Positions 6,672 to 14,630 are shown, counted from the stretch's first letter. The stretch is DNA of 22,017 bases from Pseudomonas sp. (GCA_029239415.1 JAQZAY010000022.1:1-22017); one strand, 5' to 3'. Numbers and translations are program-made. The notes: generated by a model not told the origin, from the sequence alone.

Positions 6672-8261
6672 ATGAGTGCAGTGATCGACGAGCATGGCCA
6701 CGGCCATGAGCACGCCCACGGGCCGGCCAAGGGGCTCATGCGCTGGGTGCTGACCACCAACCACAAGGACATCGGCACGATGTACCTGTGGTTCAGCTTC
6801 ATGATGTTCCTGCTCGGCGGGTCGTTCGCCATGGTCATTCGCGCCGAGTTGTTCCAGCCTGGATTGCAGATCGTGGAGCCGGCGTTCTTCAACCAGATGA
6901 CCACCATGCATGGCCTGATCATGGTGTTCGGCGCGGTGATGCCTGCCTTCGTCGGCCTGGCCAACTGGATGATCCCGCTGATGATCGGCGCGCCCGACAT
7001 GGCACTGCCGCGGATGAACAACTTCAGTTTCTGGCTGCTGCCGGCCGCTTTCCTGCTGCTGGTGTCGACGCTGTTCAGCCCGGGCGGCGGGCCAAACTTC
7101 GGCTGGACCTTCTATGCCCCGCTGTCGACGACCTACGCCCCGGAAAGCGTGACCTTCTTCATCTTTGCCATCCACCTGATGGGCATCAGCTCGATCATGG
7201 GGGCGATCAACGTGATCGCCACCATACTCAACCTGCGTGCGCCCGGCATGACGCTGATGAAGATGCCGTTGTTCGTCTGGACCTGGCTGATCACCGCCTT
7301 TTTGCTGATCGCGGTGATGCCGGTGCTGGCCGGCGTGGTGACCATGATGCTGATGGATATCCACTTCGGGACCAGCTTCTTCAGCGCAGCCGGCGGTGGC
7401 GACCCCGTGCTGTTCCAGCATGTGTTCTGGTTCTTCGGCCATCCCGAGGTGTACATCATGATCCTGCCCGCCTTCGGCGCGGTCAGCTCGATCATCCCGG
7501 CGTTCTCGCGCAAGCCGTTGTTCGGCTACACCTCGATGGTCTACGCCACCGGCGCCATCGCCTTCCTGTCGTTCATCGTCTGGGCCCACCACATGTTCGT
7601 GGTCGGCATCCCGGTGGTGGGCGAGCTGTTCTTCATGTACGCCACCATGCTGATCGCCGTGCCGACCGGGGTGAAGGTGTTCAACTGGGTCAGCACCATG
7701 TGGCAGGGAGCGATGACCTTCGAGACGCCGATGCTGTTTGCCATCGCCTTTGTCATCCTGTTCACCATCGGCGGGTTTTCCGGGCTGATGCTGGCGATTG
7801 CCCCAGCCGACTTCCAATACCATGACACCTACTTCGTGGTCGCGCACTTCCACTATGTGCTGGTGCCGGGAGCGATCTTCGGGATCTTTGCCTCGGCCTA
7901 CTACTGGCTGCCGAAATGGACCGGGCACATGTATGACGAAACCCTGGGCAAGCTGCATTTCTGGTTGTCTTTCGTCGGCATGAACCTGGCCTTCTTCCCG
8001 ATGCACTTCGTGGGCCTGGCCGGCATGCCGCGGCGGGTGCCGGACTACAATCTGCAGTTCGCCGACTTCAACATGGTGTCCTCGATCGGGGCCTTTACCT
8101 TTGGCGCGACGCAGATCTTCTTCCTGTTCATCGTCATCAAGTGCATCCGCGGCGGCGAGCCGGCCCCGGCCAAGCCATGGGATGGCGCCGACGGGCTGGA
8201 GTGGTCGGTGCCCTCGCCCGCCCCCTACCACACCTTCCAGACACCTCCGGAAGTGAAATGA
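6672..8261 (+). CDS. coxA: Cytochrome c oxidase subunit I
   Basis: The 529-residue catalytic subunit reduces oxygen to water and pumps protons. Low-spin heme ligands are His80 and His394, and the high-spin heme ligand is His392 (HFHYVL). CuB ligands are His257, with Tyr261 following in GHPEVY, and His306-His307 (WAHH). D-channel Asp109 (GAPDMALPRMNN), Glu259 and K-channel Lys335 (PTGVKVFNW) are present, so this is an A-type proton-pumping oxidase. The start at ATG 6672, with AGGAG at 6660-6664, gives a His-rich N-terminus (HGHGHEHAHG) ahead of GLMRWVLTTNHKDIG. An earlier in-frame start at 6600 would overlap coxB and lacks support. The ctaG start follows one base after the stop codon. Confidence 0.97.
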   Translation: MSAVIDEHGHGHEHAHGPAKGLMRWVLTTNHKDIGTMYLWFSFMMFLLGGSFAMVIRAELFQPGLQIVEPAFFNQMTTMHGLIMVFGAVMPAFVGLANWMIPLMIGAPDMALPRMNNFSFWLLPAAFLLLVSTLFSPGGGPNFGWTFYAPLSTTYAPESVTFFIFAIHLMGISSIMGAINVIATILNLRAPGMTLMKMPLFVWTWLITAFLLIAVMPVLAGVVTMMLMDIHFGTSFFSAAGGGDPVLFQHVFWFFGHPEVYIMILPAFGAVSSIIPAFSRKPLFGYTSMVYATGAIAFLSFIVWAHHMFVVGIPVVGELFFMYATMLIAVPTGVKVFNWVSTMWQGAMTFETPMLFAIAFVILFTIGGFSGLMLAIAPADFQYHDTYFVVAHFHYVLVPGAIFGIFASAYYWLPKWTGHMYDETLGKLHFWLSFVGMNLAFFPMHFVGLAGMPRRVPDYNLQFADFNMVSSIGAFTFGATQIFFLFIVIKCIRGGEPAPAKPWDGADGLEWSVPSPAPYHTFQTPPEVK

Positions 8262-8262
8262 G

Positions 8263-8802
8263 ATGAACGACAGGGCTGCGTTGCGCCGCCTGGTGATCCG
8301 CCTCGGCCTGCTGAGCGTGGGTATGTTCGCCTTCGGCTTTGCCCTGGTACCGATCTACGACGTGATGTGCCAGGCCTTCGGCATCAATGGCAAGACGGCC
8401 GGGCAGTACCAGGGCAGCCAGGTCAGCGACCCTACGCGGACCGTGCGGGTGCAGTTCATGTCGACGACTGCCCGCGACATGGTCTGGGAGTTCCATGCCA
8501 CGGCCGACCAACTGGAGGTCAACCCAGGCGCGGTGAACCAGATGATCTTCGTCGCCCGCAATCCGACCGACCGGCCGATGACCGCCCAGGCGATCCCCAG
8601 CATCACCCCGGCCGAGGCGGCGGCGTACTTCCACAAGACCGAGTGCTTCTGCTTTGGCCAGCAGGTGCTGCAGCCCGGTGAGCGCATCGAGATGCCGGTG
8701 CGTTTCATCGTCGACCGTGACCTTCCCGGTGGCGTGAAGCACCTGACACTGGCCTACACCTTGTTCGATATCACCGCACGCACGCCTGCGGCTGCGCGAT
8801 AA
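8263..8802 (+). CDS. ctaG: Cytochrome c oxidase copper assembly protein CtaG (Cox11)
   Basis: This 179-residue protein delivers copper to the CuB site of subunit I. One N-terminal membrane helix (about 10-31) anchors a periplasmic beta-sandwich domain. The copper-binding CFCF motif is at 128-131 (Cys128, Cys130) in KTECFCFGQQ, and the conserved Cys36 lies in PIYDVMCQAFG next to the membrane. Length is typical. The start codon follows the coxA stop after one base, indicating translational coupling. coxC begins 11 bases after the stop. Confidence 0.95.
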   Translation: MNDRAALRRLVIRLGLLSVGMFAFGFALVPIYDVMCQAFGINGKTAGQYQGSQVSDPTRTVRVQFMSTTARDMVWEFHATADQLEVNPGAVNQMIFVARNPTDRPMTAQAIPSITPAEAAAYFHKTECFCFGQQVLQPGERIEMPVRFIVDRDLPGGVKHLTLAYTLFDITARTPAAAR

Positions 8803-8813
8803 GGAGAACAGCA

Positions 8814-9701
8814 ATGGCAAGTCACGAGCGGTACTACGTCCCGGCGCAGAGCAAATGGCCGATCATCGCCACGCTGGGCCTGTTGATCACCGTGTTCGGC
8901 CTCGGAACCTGGTTCAACGACCTCAAGGCCGGGCACGACCAGTCCCACGGCCCGTGGATCTTTTTCGCAGGTGCCCTGTGCCTGGCCTACATGCTGTTCG
9001 GCTGGTTCGGCGCGGTGGTCAGGGAAAGCCATGCCGGTCTCTACAGCGCGCAGCTCGACCGCTCGTTCCGCTGGGGCATGGCGTGGTTCATCTTCTCGGA
9101 AGTGATGTTCTTCATCGCCTTCTTCGGGGTGCTGTTCTACGTGCGGGTGCTGGCCGGCCCCTGGCTTGGGGGCGATGGCCACAAGGGGGTGTCGCACATG
9201 CTCTGGCCAAGCTTCGAGTTCGCCTGGCCGCTGCTGCACACGCCCGATCCGAAGCTCTTTCCGCCGCCTCGGGATGTGATCGACCCGTGGCACCTGCCAC
9301 TGATCAACACGATCTTGCTGGTCAGCTCCAGCGTCACCATCACCATCGCCCACCACGCCTTGCGCAAGGATCATCGCGGCCCGCTGAAACTGTGGCTCGG
9401 CGTGACCATCCTGCTAGGCGTCCTGTTCCTGCTGCTGCAGGCCTACGAATACCACGAGGCCTACAACGAACTGGGCCTGACACTGGGCTCGGGGATCTAC
9501 GGGGCGACGTTCTTCATGCTCACCGGGTTCCACGGTGCCCACGTGACCATGGGCACCCTGATGCTCAGCGTGATGCTGGTGCGCATCCTGCGCGGGCACT
9601 TCAACCCCGAGAAACACTTCGGCTTCGAGGCAGCCAGCTGGTATTGGCACTTCGTCGATGTGGTCTGGGTCGGCTTGTTCATTTTCGTCTACGTGCTGTA
9701 G
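8814..9701 (+). CDS. coxC: Cytochrome c oxidase subunit III
   Basis: A 295-residue membrane subunit with about seven hydrophobic helices. Family landmarks are WFIFSEVMFFIAFFGVLFY (with the conserved lipid-pocket Glu), TGFHGAHVTMGTLML and, near the end, ASWYWHFVDVVWVGLFI. Subunit III stabilises subunit I and sustains proton uptake through the D channel; it carries no metal. Start: ATG with AAGGAG at 8801-8806. The stop lies only six bases from the stop of the small minus-strand gene, so there is no room for a terminator between them. Confidence 0.96.
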   Translation: MASHERYYVPAQSKWPIIATLGLLITVFGLGTWFNDLKAGHDQSHGPWIFFAGALCLAYMLFGWFGAVVRESHAGLYSAQLDRSFRWGMAWFIFSEVMFFIAFFGVLFYVRVLAGPWLGGDGHKGVSHMLWPSFEFAWPLLHTPDPKLFPPPRDVIDPWHLPLINTILLVSSSVTITIAHHALRKDHRGPLKLWLGVTILLGVLFLLLQAYEYHEAYNELGLTLGSGIYGATFFMLTGFHGAHVTMGTLMLSVMLVRILRGHFNPEKHFGFEAASWYWHFVDVVWVGLFIFVYVL

Positions 9702-9707
9702 GCCTGG

Positions 9708-9911
9708 TCAGAAGGGCGCATGGGAGACCAGCTGGCCGCTGTAGAGGCCCCAGGTGATCAGCGCCAGGGTCAGCGCGGCCAGGGTCACGCGCACGGTCAG
9801 GGCCTTGAGCAGGCGGGTCGAGTCGCCGTCGTCCTTGACCAGGAACACCAGGCCACTGAACAGGCTGGCGATGGTGGCCAGCAGCAGCAAGACAATCGCG
9901 GCTTTGAGCAT
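9708..9911 (-). CDS. Small twin-transmembrane protein (DUF2909-like)
   Basis: A 67-residue protein made almost entirely of two hydrophobic helices: residues 2-25 and about 42-60, joined by a short charged loop (KDDGDSTRLLK). It matches the general look of the DUF2909 twin-transmembrane family found beside cox genes in pseudomonads. Function is unknown; association with the oxidase is inferred only from position. The start at ATG 9911 is supported by CTGGAG on the coding strand (CTCC at 9919-9922 on the plus strand). A longer frame to 9992 would overlap surf1 and add low-complexity basic residues. It is antisense to the cox genes and divergent from surf1, with 50 bases between their starts. 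Confidence 0.75.
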   Translation of the reverse strand: MLKAAIVLLLLATIASLFSGLVFLVKDDGDSTRLLKALTVRVTLAALTLALITWGLYSGQLVSHAPF

Positions 9912-9961
9912 GGCGCGGCTCCAGGGGACACGATGATGAATTTCAGTATAGCGGGACCTCG

Positions 9962-10705
9962 ATGAAGCCCTTTCGCCCCGGCCTGGTGCCAAGCGTGGTG
10001 GTGCTGCTGCTGTTGCCTGTGCTGATTGGCCTCGGGTGCTGGCAGCTGGGTCGCGCCGAGCAGAAGCGTGAACTGCTGGCGCTGCATGCCGAGCACCGTG
10101 CCGAAGCGCCTGTGCCGGTAGAGCGTCTGCTGCTCGAGAACACTGGCCTGGCTTACCGACGCGTGCACCTGCAAGGTGAGTTCGATGGCGAGCACAGCCT
10201 GCTGCTGGACAACCGTCTGCGCGACGGCCAGGCCGGCGTGGAATTGTTGCAGCCCTTTCTTGACCAGCCCAGCGGGCAGTGGGTGCTGGTCAACCGGGGC
10301 TGGCTGCCCTGGCCGGACCGCCGAGTGCCGGTGACCTTCGACACGCCCGCGAGCACCCTCTCGCTGCAAGCCTGGGTCTATGTGGCGCCTGGCAGCACGT
10401 TCCAGCTGCGCGCCGATCCGGTCGGCGGCCGCTGGCCGCACCTGCTGACGGCCATCGACGCCAGCCAGCTGTGGCCCCAGCTGCAGCGGCAAGGGCTCGC
10501 CCATGAGCTGCGCCTGGACCCCGGCCCTGCCAGTTACCGGCTGGACTGGCCAATTGTCGGCATGGGCCCGGAAAAGCACCTGGGCTATGCCGTGCAATGG
10601 TTCACCCTGGCCACGGCGCTGGTGCTGCTCTACGTCTATTTCGGCTGGCACAACAACAAGGAGCGCGCCCATGGCAGCCGCCACAAGTCCACTCGACAAG
10701 CCTGA
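9962..10705 (+). CDS. surf1: SURF1 family cytochrome oxidase assembly protein
   Basis: This 247-residue inner-membrane protein promotes heme A insertion into subunit I. It has the SURF1 layout: N-terminal helix (about 8-25) ending in the conserved GCWQLGRAEQK, a periplasmic domain with the family segments VLVNRGWLPW and WPHLLTAID, and a C-terminal helix after HLGYAVQWFTLATALVLLYVYF. Start: ATG at 9962, the only good start before the conserved helix, though the upstream GGGA is weak. The gene following it starts inside its last 35 bases, suggesting coupled translation. Confidence 0.92.
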   Translation: MKPFRPGLVPSVVVLLLLPVLIGLGCWQLGRAEQKRELLALHAEHRAEAPVPVERLLLENTGLAYRRVHLQGEFDGEHSLLLDNRLRDGQAGVELLQPFLDQPSGQWVLVNRGWLPWPDRRVPVTFDTPASTLSLQAWVYVAPGSTFQLRADPVGGRWPHLLTAIDASQLWPQLQRQGLAHELRLDPGPASYRLDWPIVGMGPEKHLGYAVQWFTLATALVLLYVYFGWHNNKERAHGSRHKSTRQA

Positions 10706-11255
10706 AAAACCCGGGTCACGCGCCCGCGGCCGCCTGCAACTGCTGCTGATCCTGCTGGTGGCGCTGGGGCCGATGATCCTGGCCACCAGCATGTACCGGA
10801 TGCAGTTCTGGGTGCCGGACAGCCGCAGTTATCACGGCCAGATGATCGGTGATGGCCTGAGCCGCAGCGATCTTGGCGTCGAAGCAGGCGAGGTGCGTTG
10901 GCAACTGTTGGTCAGCGTCCCGGCCGAGTGCGACCAGGACTGTCGCAAGCTGGTCTACCTGGCGCGGCAGATCCAGATCGGCCTGGGCCGCGACGCCAGC
11001 CGCGCCAGCCATGCCCTGGCCGCCGCACAGTCACTGCCGTCCGACTACCAGGCGCAGCTTGCCCGGGAATACCCGCAGTTGCAGCGCTACAGCCTGGATA
11101 TGGCGCGCTATAGCCAGCGAGTCAGCCAGCCAGGCGCGCAGCTGTGGATCGTCGATCCACATGGCAACCTGGTGCTGCGCTACGACGCCAAGGTCAACGG
11201 CAAGAACGTGCTCACCGACCTGCGTCACCTGCTCAAGCTGTCCAATATCGGCTAG
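10671..11255 (+). CDS. Membrane-anchored CxxxC protein of the cox cluster (possible thioredoxin-like assembly factor)
   Basis: A 194-residue protein with one N-terminal helix (about 22-41) and a periplasmic domain. ECDQDCRKL holds a C-x3-C pair, the spacing used by Sco proteins to bind copper. It is preceded by a beta-like segment (VRWQLLVSVP), and a late segment reads LWIVDPHGNLVLRYD, similar to the beta-hairpin seen in thioredoxin-fold proteins near the C-terminus. This suggests a divergent thioredoxin-like or Sco-like protein that helps copper or disulfide handling at the oxidase, an inference from motif and position only. Start: ATG 10671 with AAGGAG at 10658-10663. It overlaps the end of surf1 by 35 bases and ends nine bases before ctaA. 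Confidence 0.85.
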   Translation: MAAATSPLDKPEKPGSRARGRLQLLLILLVALGPMILATSMYRMQFWVPDSRSYHGQMIGDGLSRSDLGVEAGEVRWQLLVSVPAECDQDCRKLVYLARQIQIGLGRDASRASHALAAAQSLPSDYQAQLAREYPQLQRYSLDMARYSQRVSQPGAQLWIVDPHGNLVLRYDAKVNGKNVLTDLRHLLKLSNIG

Positions 11256-11264
11256 GAGCCCATC

Positions 11265-12326
11265 ATGGCCAGACCCGGTTACCGCCTTGCCGTGTTCGCC
11301 ACCCTGCTGGCACTGCTGGTCGTGCTGCTCGGGGCCTATACGCGCCTGACCCACGCCGGGCTGGGCTGCCCGGACTGGCCAGGGTGCTACGGCTTTATCA
11401 GCGTGCCCAACACCCAAGCGCAGCTGGCGCATGCCGAGCTGCATTTCCCCGATACCCCGGTAGAGGCGCACAAGGGCTGGGCCGAAATGATCCATCGCTA
11501 CTTTGCAGGTACCCTGGCGCTGGTCATTGCCGCGCTGGCGGTGCAGGCCGTGCGCCGTCGCGCCGAGGCGGGCCAACCGCGCCATTTGCCGCTGCTGCTG
11601 TTCGGCGTGGTGCTGGCCCAGGCCGCGTTCGGCATGTGGACGGTAACGCTCAAGTTGTGGCCGCAAGTGGTGACCGCGCACCTGCTGGGTGGCTTCATGA
11701 CGCTGGGCCTGCTGTTCCTGCTGAGCCTGCGCCTGTCGGGCGCTTTTGCGCCGCTGCCCCGGCTGCCCTTGAGCGTGCGGCGCCTGGCGGTCCTGGCCCT
11801 GCTGATGGTGATCGGGCAGGTTGCCCTGGGTGGCTGGGTCAGCGCCAACTACGCGGCGGTGGCCTGTATCGACCTGCCTACCTGCCATGGACAGTGGTGG
11901 CCTGCGGCGGATTTCACCAATGGATTTCACCTGACCCAGCATATCGGTCCCAATTACCTCGGTGGCCAGCTGGACAGCGACGCGCGCACAGCCATTCATG
12001 TCAGTCATCGCCTCGGTGCGGTGCTGGTCAGCGGCGTGCTGCTGGTGCTGAGCTACAGGTTGTATCGCCATGGGCTGGCGGGGCTGTCGCGGCTGCTACT
12101 GCTGGCATTGGCGGTGCAGGTGGGACTGGGCATCAGCAATGTGCTGTTTCACCTGCCCCTGGCCGTTGCCGTGGCGCATAACGCCGGGGGCGCGCTGCTG
12201 CTGTTGGGCCTGGTGCTGGTCAACTACCGCATCCGCGTCGCCGACAAGCCACTTGTCGTCCAGGACTCATGCCTGACGGCACTTCGCAAGACCCCTGCCG
12301 CGCCGGGCCTGGGTGATGTACCGTGA
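11265..12326 (+). CDS. ctaA: Heme A synthase (CtaA/Cox15)
   Basis: A 353-residue enzyme oxidising the C8 methyl of heme O to the formyl of heme A. It has about eight membrane helices arranged as two similar four-helix halves. The four conserved heme-ligand histidines are visible: His77 (EMIHRYFAG), His139 (VVTAHLLGG), His248 (HVSHRLGA) and His305 (VAHNAGG). Glu74 is present, and cysteine pairs Cys35/Cys41 and Cys201/Cys207 lie in the periplasmic loops. Start: ATG with AGGAG at 11255-11259. The last about 28 residues, after VNYRIR, look unstructured. The usual next gene, ctaB, is missing: sco starts 51 bases after the stop. Confidence 0.95.
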   Translation: MARPGYRLAVFATLLALLVVLLGAYTRLTHAGLGCPDWPGCYGFISVPNTQAQLAHAELHFPDTPVEAHKGWAEMIHRYFAGTLALVIAALAVQAVRRRAEAGQPRHLPLLLFGVVLAQAAFGMWTVTLKLWPQVVTAHLLGGFMTLGLLFLLSLRLSGAFAPLPRLPLSVRRLAVLALLMVIGQVALGGWVSANYAAVACIDLPTCHGQWWPAADFTNGFHLTQHIGPNYLGGQLDSDARTAIHVSHRLGAVLVSGVLLVLSYRLYRHGLAGLSRLLLLALAVQVGLGISNVLFHLPLAVAVAHNAGGALLLLGLVLVNYRIRVADKPLVVQDSCLTALRKTPAAPGLGDVP

Positions 12327-12377
12327 CAGCCAGCCGCTTTTCGACCCCAACTGTCGCCGGACTATCGTTGCCAGACT

Positions 12378-13010
12378 ATGACCCGAACCCAGAAAACCGT
12401 CTTCATCCTCGTTGCCCTTGTCACGCTGATCATGGGCCTTACCGTCAACAAGGTGCTCACCGGCCGTAGTGAGGGCAATCCGGCGGAGCTGATCGATGCC
12501 GGCATCATCCTGCTGCCCCAGAGCCGCGCAGTACCTGCCGTGCAGATGACCGATGAGAAAGGCCAGGCGGTCGCCCTCGATGAGCTCAAGGGCAAGTGGT
12601 CGTTGTTGTTCTTTGGCTACACCTACTGCCCGGACATCTGCCCAACTACCCTGGCCCAGTTGCGCCAGGTGAAGAGCGAGTTGCCCAGGGAGGCCGTGGA
12701 CCGGCTGCAGGTGGTGCTGGTGAGCGTCGATCCCGACCGTGATACGCCGGAGCAGCTAAGGCAGTACCTGGGGTATTTCGACAAGGATTTCCGCGGCTTG
12801 ACCGGCCCGGTGGAAAATATCCAGAAGCTGGCCAACGGGGTAAGCATCCCGTTCATCCCGGCCGATACCAGCAAGCCCGGATATACCGTGGATCACAGCG
12901 GCAACCTGGCCATCCTGGGGCCGGATGGGCGGCAGCGGGGGTTCATCCGGGCACCGTTCAACAACCAGAAGATGGTGGCGCAGTTGCCCAGGCTGGTAGA
13001 GCGGGAGTGA
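12378..13010 (+). CDS. sco: Sco1/SenC copper chaperone for cytochrome oxidase
   Basis: This 210-residue protein, with an N-terminal membrane anchor (about 7-25) and a periplasmic thioredoxin-fold domain, metallates the CuA site of subunit II. Copper ligands are clear: Cys84 and Cys88 in CPDICP, and His173 in YTVDHSGN. Length is typical. There is no convincing ribosome binding site before the ATG (upstream bases read TCGTTGCCAGACT), unlike the other cox genes. This may reflect a rearranged junction after the loss of ctaB. It is the last gene of the cox cluster and faces metQ across a 140-base repeat-rich gap. Confidence 0.93.
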   Translation: MTRTQKTVFILVALVTLIMGLTVNKVLTGRSEGNPAELIDAGIILLPQSRAVPAVQMTDEKGQAVALDELKGKWSLLFFGYTYCPDICPTTLAQLRQVKSELPREAVDRLQVVLVSVDPDRDTPEQLRQYLGYFDKDFRGLTGPVENIQKLANGVSIPFIPADTSKPGYTVDHSGNLAILGPDGRQRGFIRAPFNNQKMVAQLPRLVERE

Positions 13011-13022
13011 GCCAGGTGCCTG

Positions 13023-13122
13023 AGGTTGATGCGATACCTGTGGGAGCATCCACAGGTACAGCACTGCTCCAGCCTGCGCCGCTCCCACGAATTTCCAGCG
13101 CCCACAGGTAAAGCATCAACCT
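13023..13122. repeat. Composite inverted repeat between convergent sco and metQ
   Basis: AGGTTGATGC (13023-13032) and ACCTGTGGG (13036-13044) pair with CCCACAGGT (13101-13109) and GCATCAACCT (13113-13122), separated on both sides by three unpaired bases. Inside, ACCTGTGG-GAGCAT-CCACAGGT (13036-13057) is also a perfect eight-pair hairpin, and GTGGGAGC (13040-13047) is complementary to GCTCCCAC (13081-13088). The CCTGTGGGAGC core recalls REP-type palindromes of P. putida. It may also serve as a transcription end for both genes. Confidence 0.6.
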
Positions 13123-13150
13123 GGAACGGGTCAGCCAGTGAAAACAGCGA

Positions 13151-13921
13151 TCAGAACGCCGGGATCACCGCGCCCTTGTATTTCTCGTTGATGAACTGCT
13201 TCACCTCGGGCGAATGCAGCGCCGTGGCCAGTTTCTTCATGGCGTCCGAGTCCTTGTCGTCAGGACGGGCAACCAGGATGTTCACGTAAGGCGAGTCGCT
13301 GCCTTCGATGGCCAGGGCGTCCTTCTCGGGATTGAGCTTGGCTTCCAGCGCATAGTTGGTGTTGATCAGGGCCAGGTCGACCTGGGTCAGCACGCGCGGG
13401 ATGGTGGCGGCTTCGAGCTCGCGGAACTTCAGGTTCTTGCTGTTCTCGGCGATGTCCTTGACGGTCGACAGGATGTTACCGCCGTCCTTGAGCTTGATCA
13501 CGCCGGCCTTGTTCAGCAGCAACAGGGCGCGGCCGCCGTTGGTGGCGTCGTTGGGGATGACCACGGTGGCGCCGGACGGCAGCTCGGCGAGCGTCTTGAT
13601 CTTGCTCGAGTAGGCGCCCAGCGGCTCCAGGTGCACGCCGGCAACGCTCACCAGCGCAGTGCCCTTGGCCTTGTTGAACTCATCCAGGTACGGCTGGTGC
13701 TGGAAGAAGTTGGCGTCCAGGCGTTTCTCGGCGACCTGCACGTTGGGCTGGATGTAGTCGGTGAACACCTTGACCTTCAACTCCACGCCTTCCTTGGCCA
13801 GGGCCGGCTTGACGAACTCGAGGATTTCGGCGTGCGGCACCGGGGTGGCGGCAACGGTCAGGGACTCGGCATTGGCCGAGAAGGCCGCGACGGCGGCGAC
13901 GACAGCAAGCAGTTTCTTCAT
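13151..13921 (-). CDS. metQ: MetQ/NlpA family methionine ABC transporter substrate-binding protein
   Basis: A 256-residue periplasmic protein that captures methionine and passes it to MetI. The signal peptide ends at ANA|ES (residue 18). There is no lipobox cysteine, so it appears to be a soluble protein, unlike the E. coli lipoprotein MetQ. The family opening TVAATPVPHAEIL is present, followed by the ligand-region motifs NFFQHQPYLDEF and IPNDATNGGRALLLL, and ALINTNYALEA later. Length is usual. Start: ATG with AAGGAG on the coding strand about seven bases upstream. It lies 37 bases downstream of metI, so metN-metI-metQ form one operon. Specificity for methionine rather than a related amino acid rests on family and context. 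Confidence 0.92.
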   Translation of the reverse strand: MKKLLAVVAAVAAFSANAESLTVAATPVPHAEILEFVKPALAKEGVELKVKVFTDYIQPNVQVAEKRLDANFFQHQPYLDEFNKAKGTALVSVAGVHLEPLGAYSSKIKTLAELPSGATVVIPNDATNGGRALLLLNKAGVIKLKDGGNILSTVKDIAENSKNLKFRELEAATIPRVLTQVDLALINTNYALEAKLNPEKDALAIEGSDSPYVNILVARPDDKDSDAMKKLATALHSPEVKQFINEKYKGAVIPAF

Positions 13922-13958
13922 GGATCACTCCTTGTGAGGGCCAGGCCGACCCCACCGG

Positions 13959-14630
13959 TTATTTACGGGAAAAGTGCACGACCAGCCGGTCGCCGACGCT
14001 TTGCAGGACCTGAACCAGCAACAGCAACAGCACCACGGTGACCACCATCACATCGGTCTGGAAGCGCTGGTAGCCGAAGCGGATGGCCAGGTCGCCCAGG
14101 CCGCCGGCGCCGACCACGCCGGCCATCGCGGTATAGGACACCAGGGTGATCGCGGTGACGGTAATGGCGGCGAAGATGCCCGGACGAGCCTCTGGCAGCA
14201 GCGCATTCATGATGATCTGGCGGGTAGTGGCGCCCATCGACTGGGTCGCCTCGATGATCCCGCGGTCCACTTCGCGCAGCGCGGTCTCCACCAGGCGGGC
14301 GAAGAACGGCGTCGCCCCGACCACCAGCGGTGGAATGGCCCCGGCAACGCCCAGGGAGGTACCGGTGATCAGTACCGTGAACGGGATCATCACGATCAGC
14401 AGGATGATGAACGGCAGCGAGCGCAGGATATTCACCACCAGCGACAGCAGCGCATAGACGCCCTTCTGCTCGAACATCTGCCGCGGCCCGCAGAGGAACA
14501 GCAGCACGCCCAGCGGCAGGCCCAGCAGCACGGTGAACAACAGCGAGCCGAACAGCATGATCATGGTGTCGATGGTAGCCAGCCAGATTTCGGCCCAGTC
14601 GACGTTGGCGAAGAAATTGAGAGCGTCCAT
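13959..14630 (-). CDS. metI: Methionine ABC transporter permease MetI
   Basis: A 223-residue inner-membrane permease with five to six hydrophobic helices. The EAA-type coupling loop, which docks on the ATPase, is visible as ALREVDRGIIEATQSMGATTRQI followed by NALLPEARPG. TVLLGLPLGVLLF and SLPFIILLIVMIPFT are typical MetI segments. Start: I use the ATG whose A is shared with the metN stop codon (TGATG), which implies translational coupling. A TTG one codon earlier is possible but unnecessary. Confidence 0.94.
   Translation of the reverse strand: MDALNFFANVDWAEIWLATIDTMIMLFGSLLFTVLLGLPLGVLLFLCGPRQMFEQKGVYALLSLVVNILRSLPFIILLIVMIPFTVLITGTSLGVAGAIPPLVVGATPFFARLVETALREVDRGIIEATQSMGATTRQIIMNALLPEARPGIFAAITVTAITLVSYTAMAGVVGAGGLGDLAIRFGYQRFQTDVMVVTVVLLLLLVQVLQSVGDRLVVHFSRK

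Noticed and set aside
5315..7021. 568-codon minus-strand frame opposite coxB and coxA
   Set aside because: Antisense shadow of conserved oxidase genes with no domain of its own.
6612..8231. 539-codon minus-strand frame opposite coxA
   Set aside because: Its His/Asp/Gln-rich composition mirrors the membrane-protein codons on the other strand; no domain or start site supports it.
12242..12258. CGACAAG-CCA-CTTGTCG inverted repeat near the end of ctaA
   Set aside because: It is inside the reading frame with a three-base loop and no T tract, so I do not call it a terminator; it could still be part of the rearranged ctaA-sco junction.
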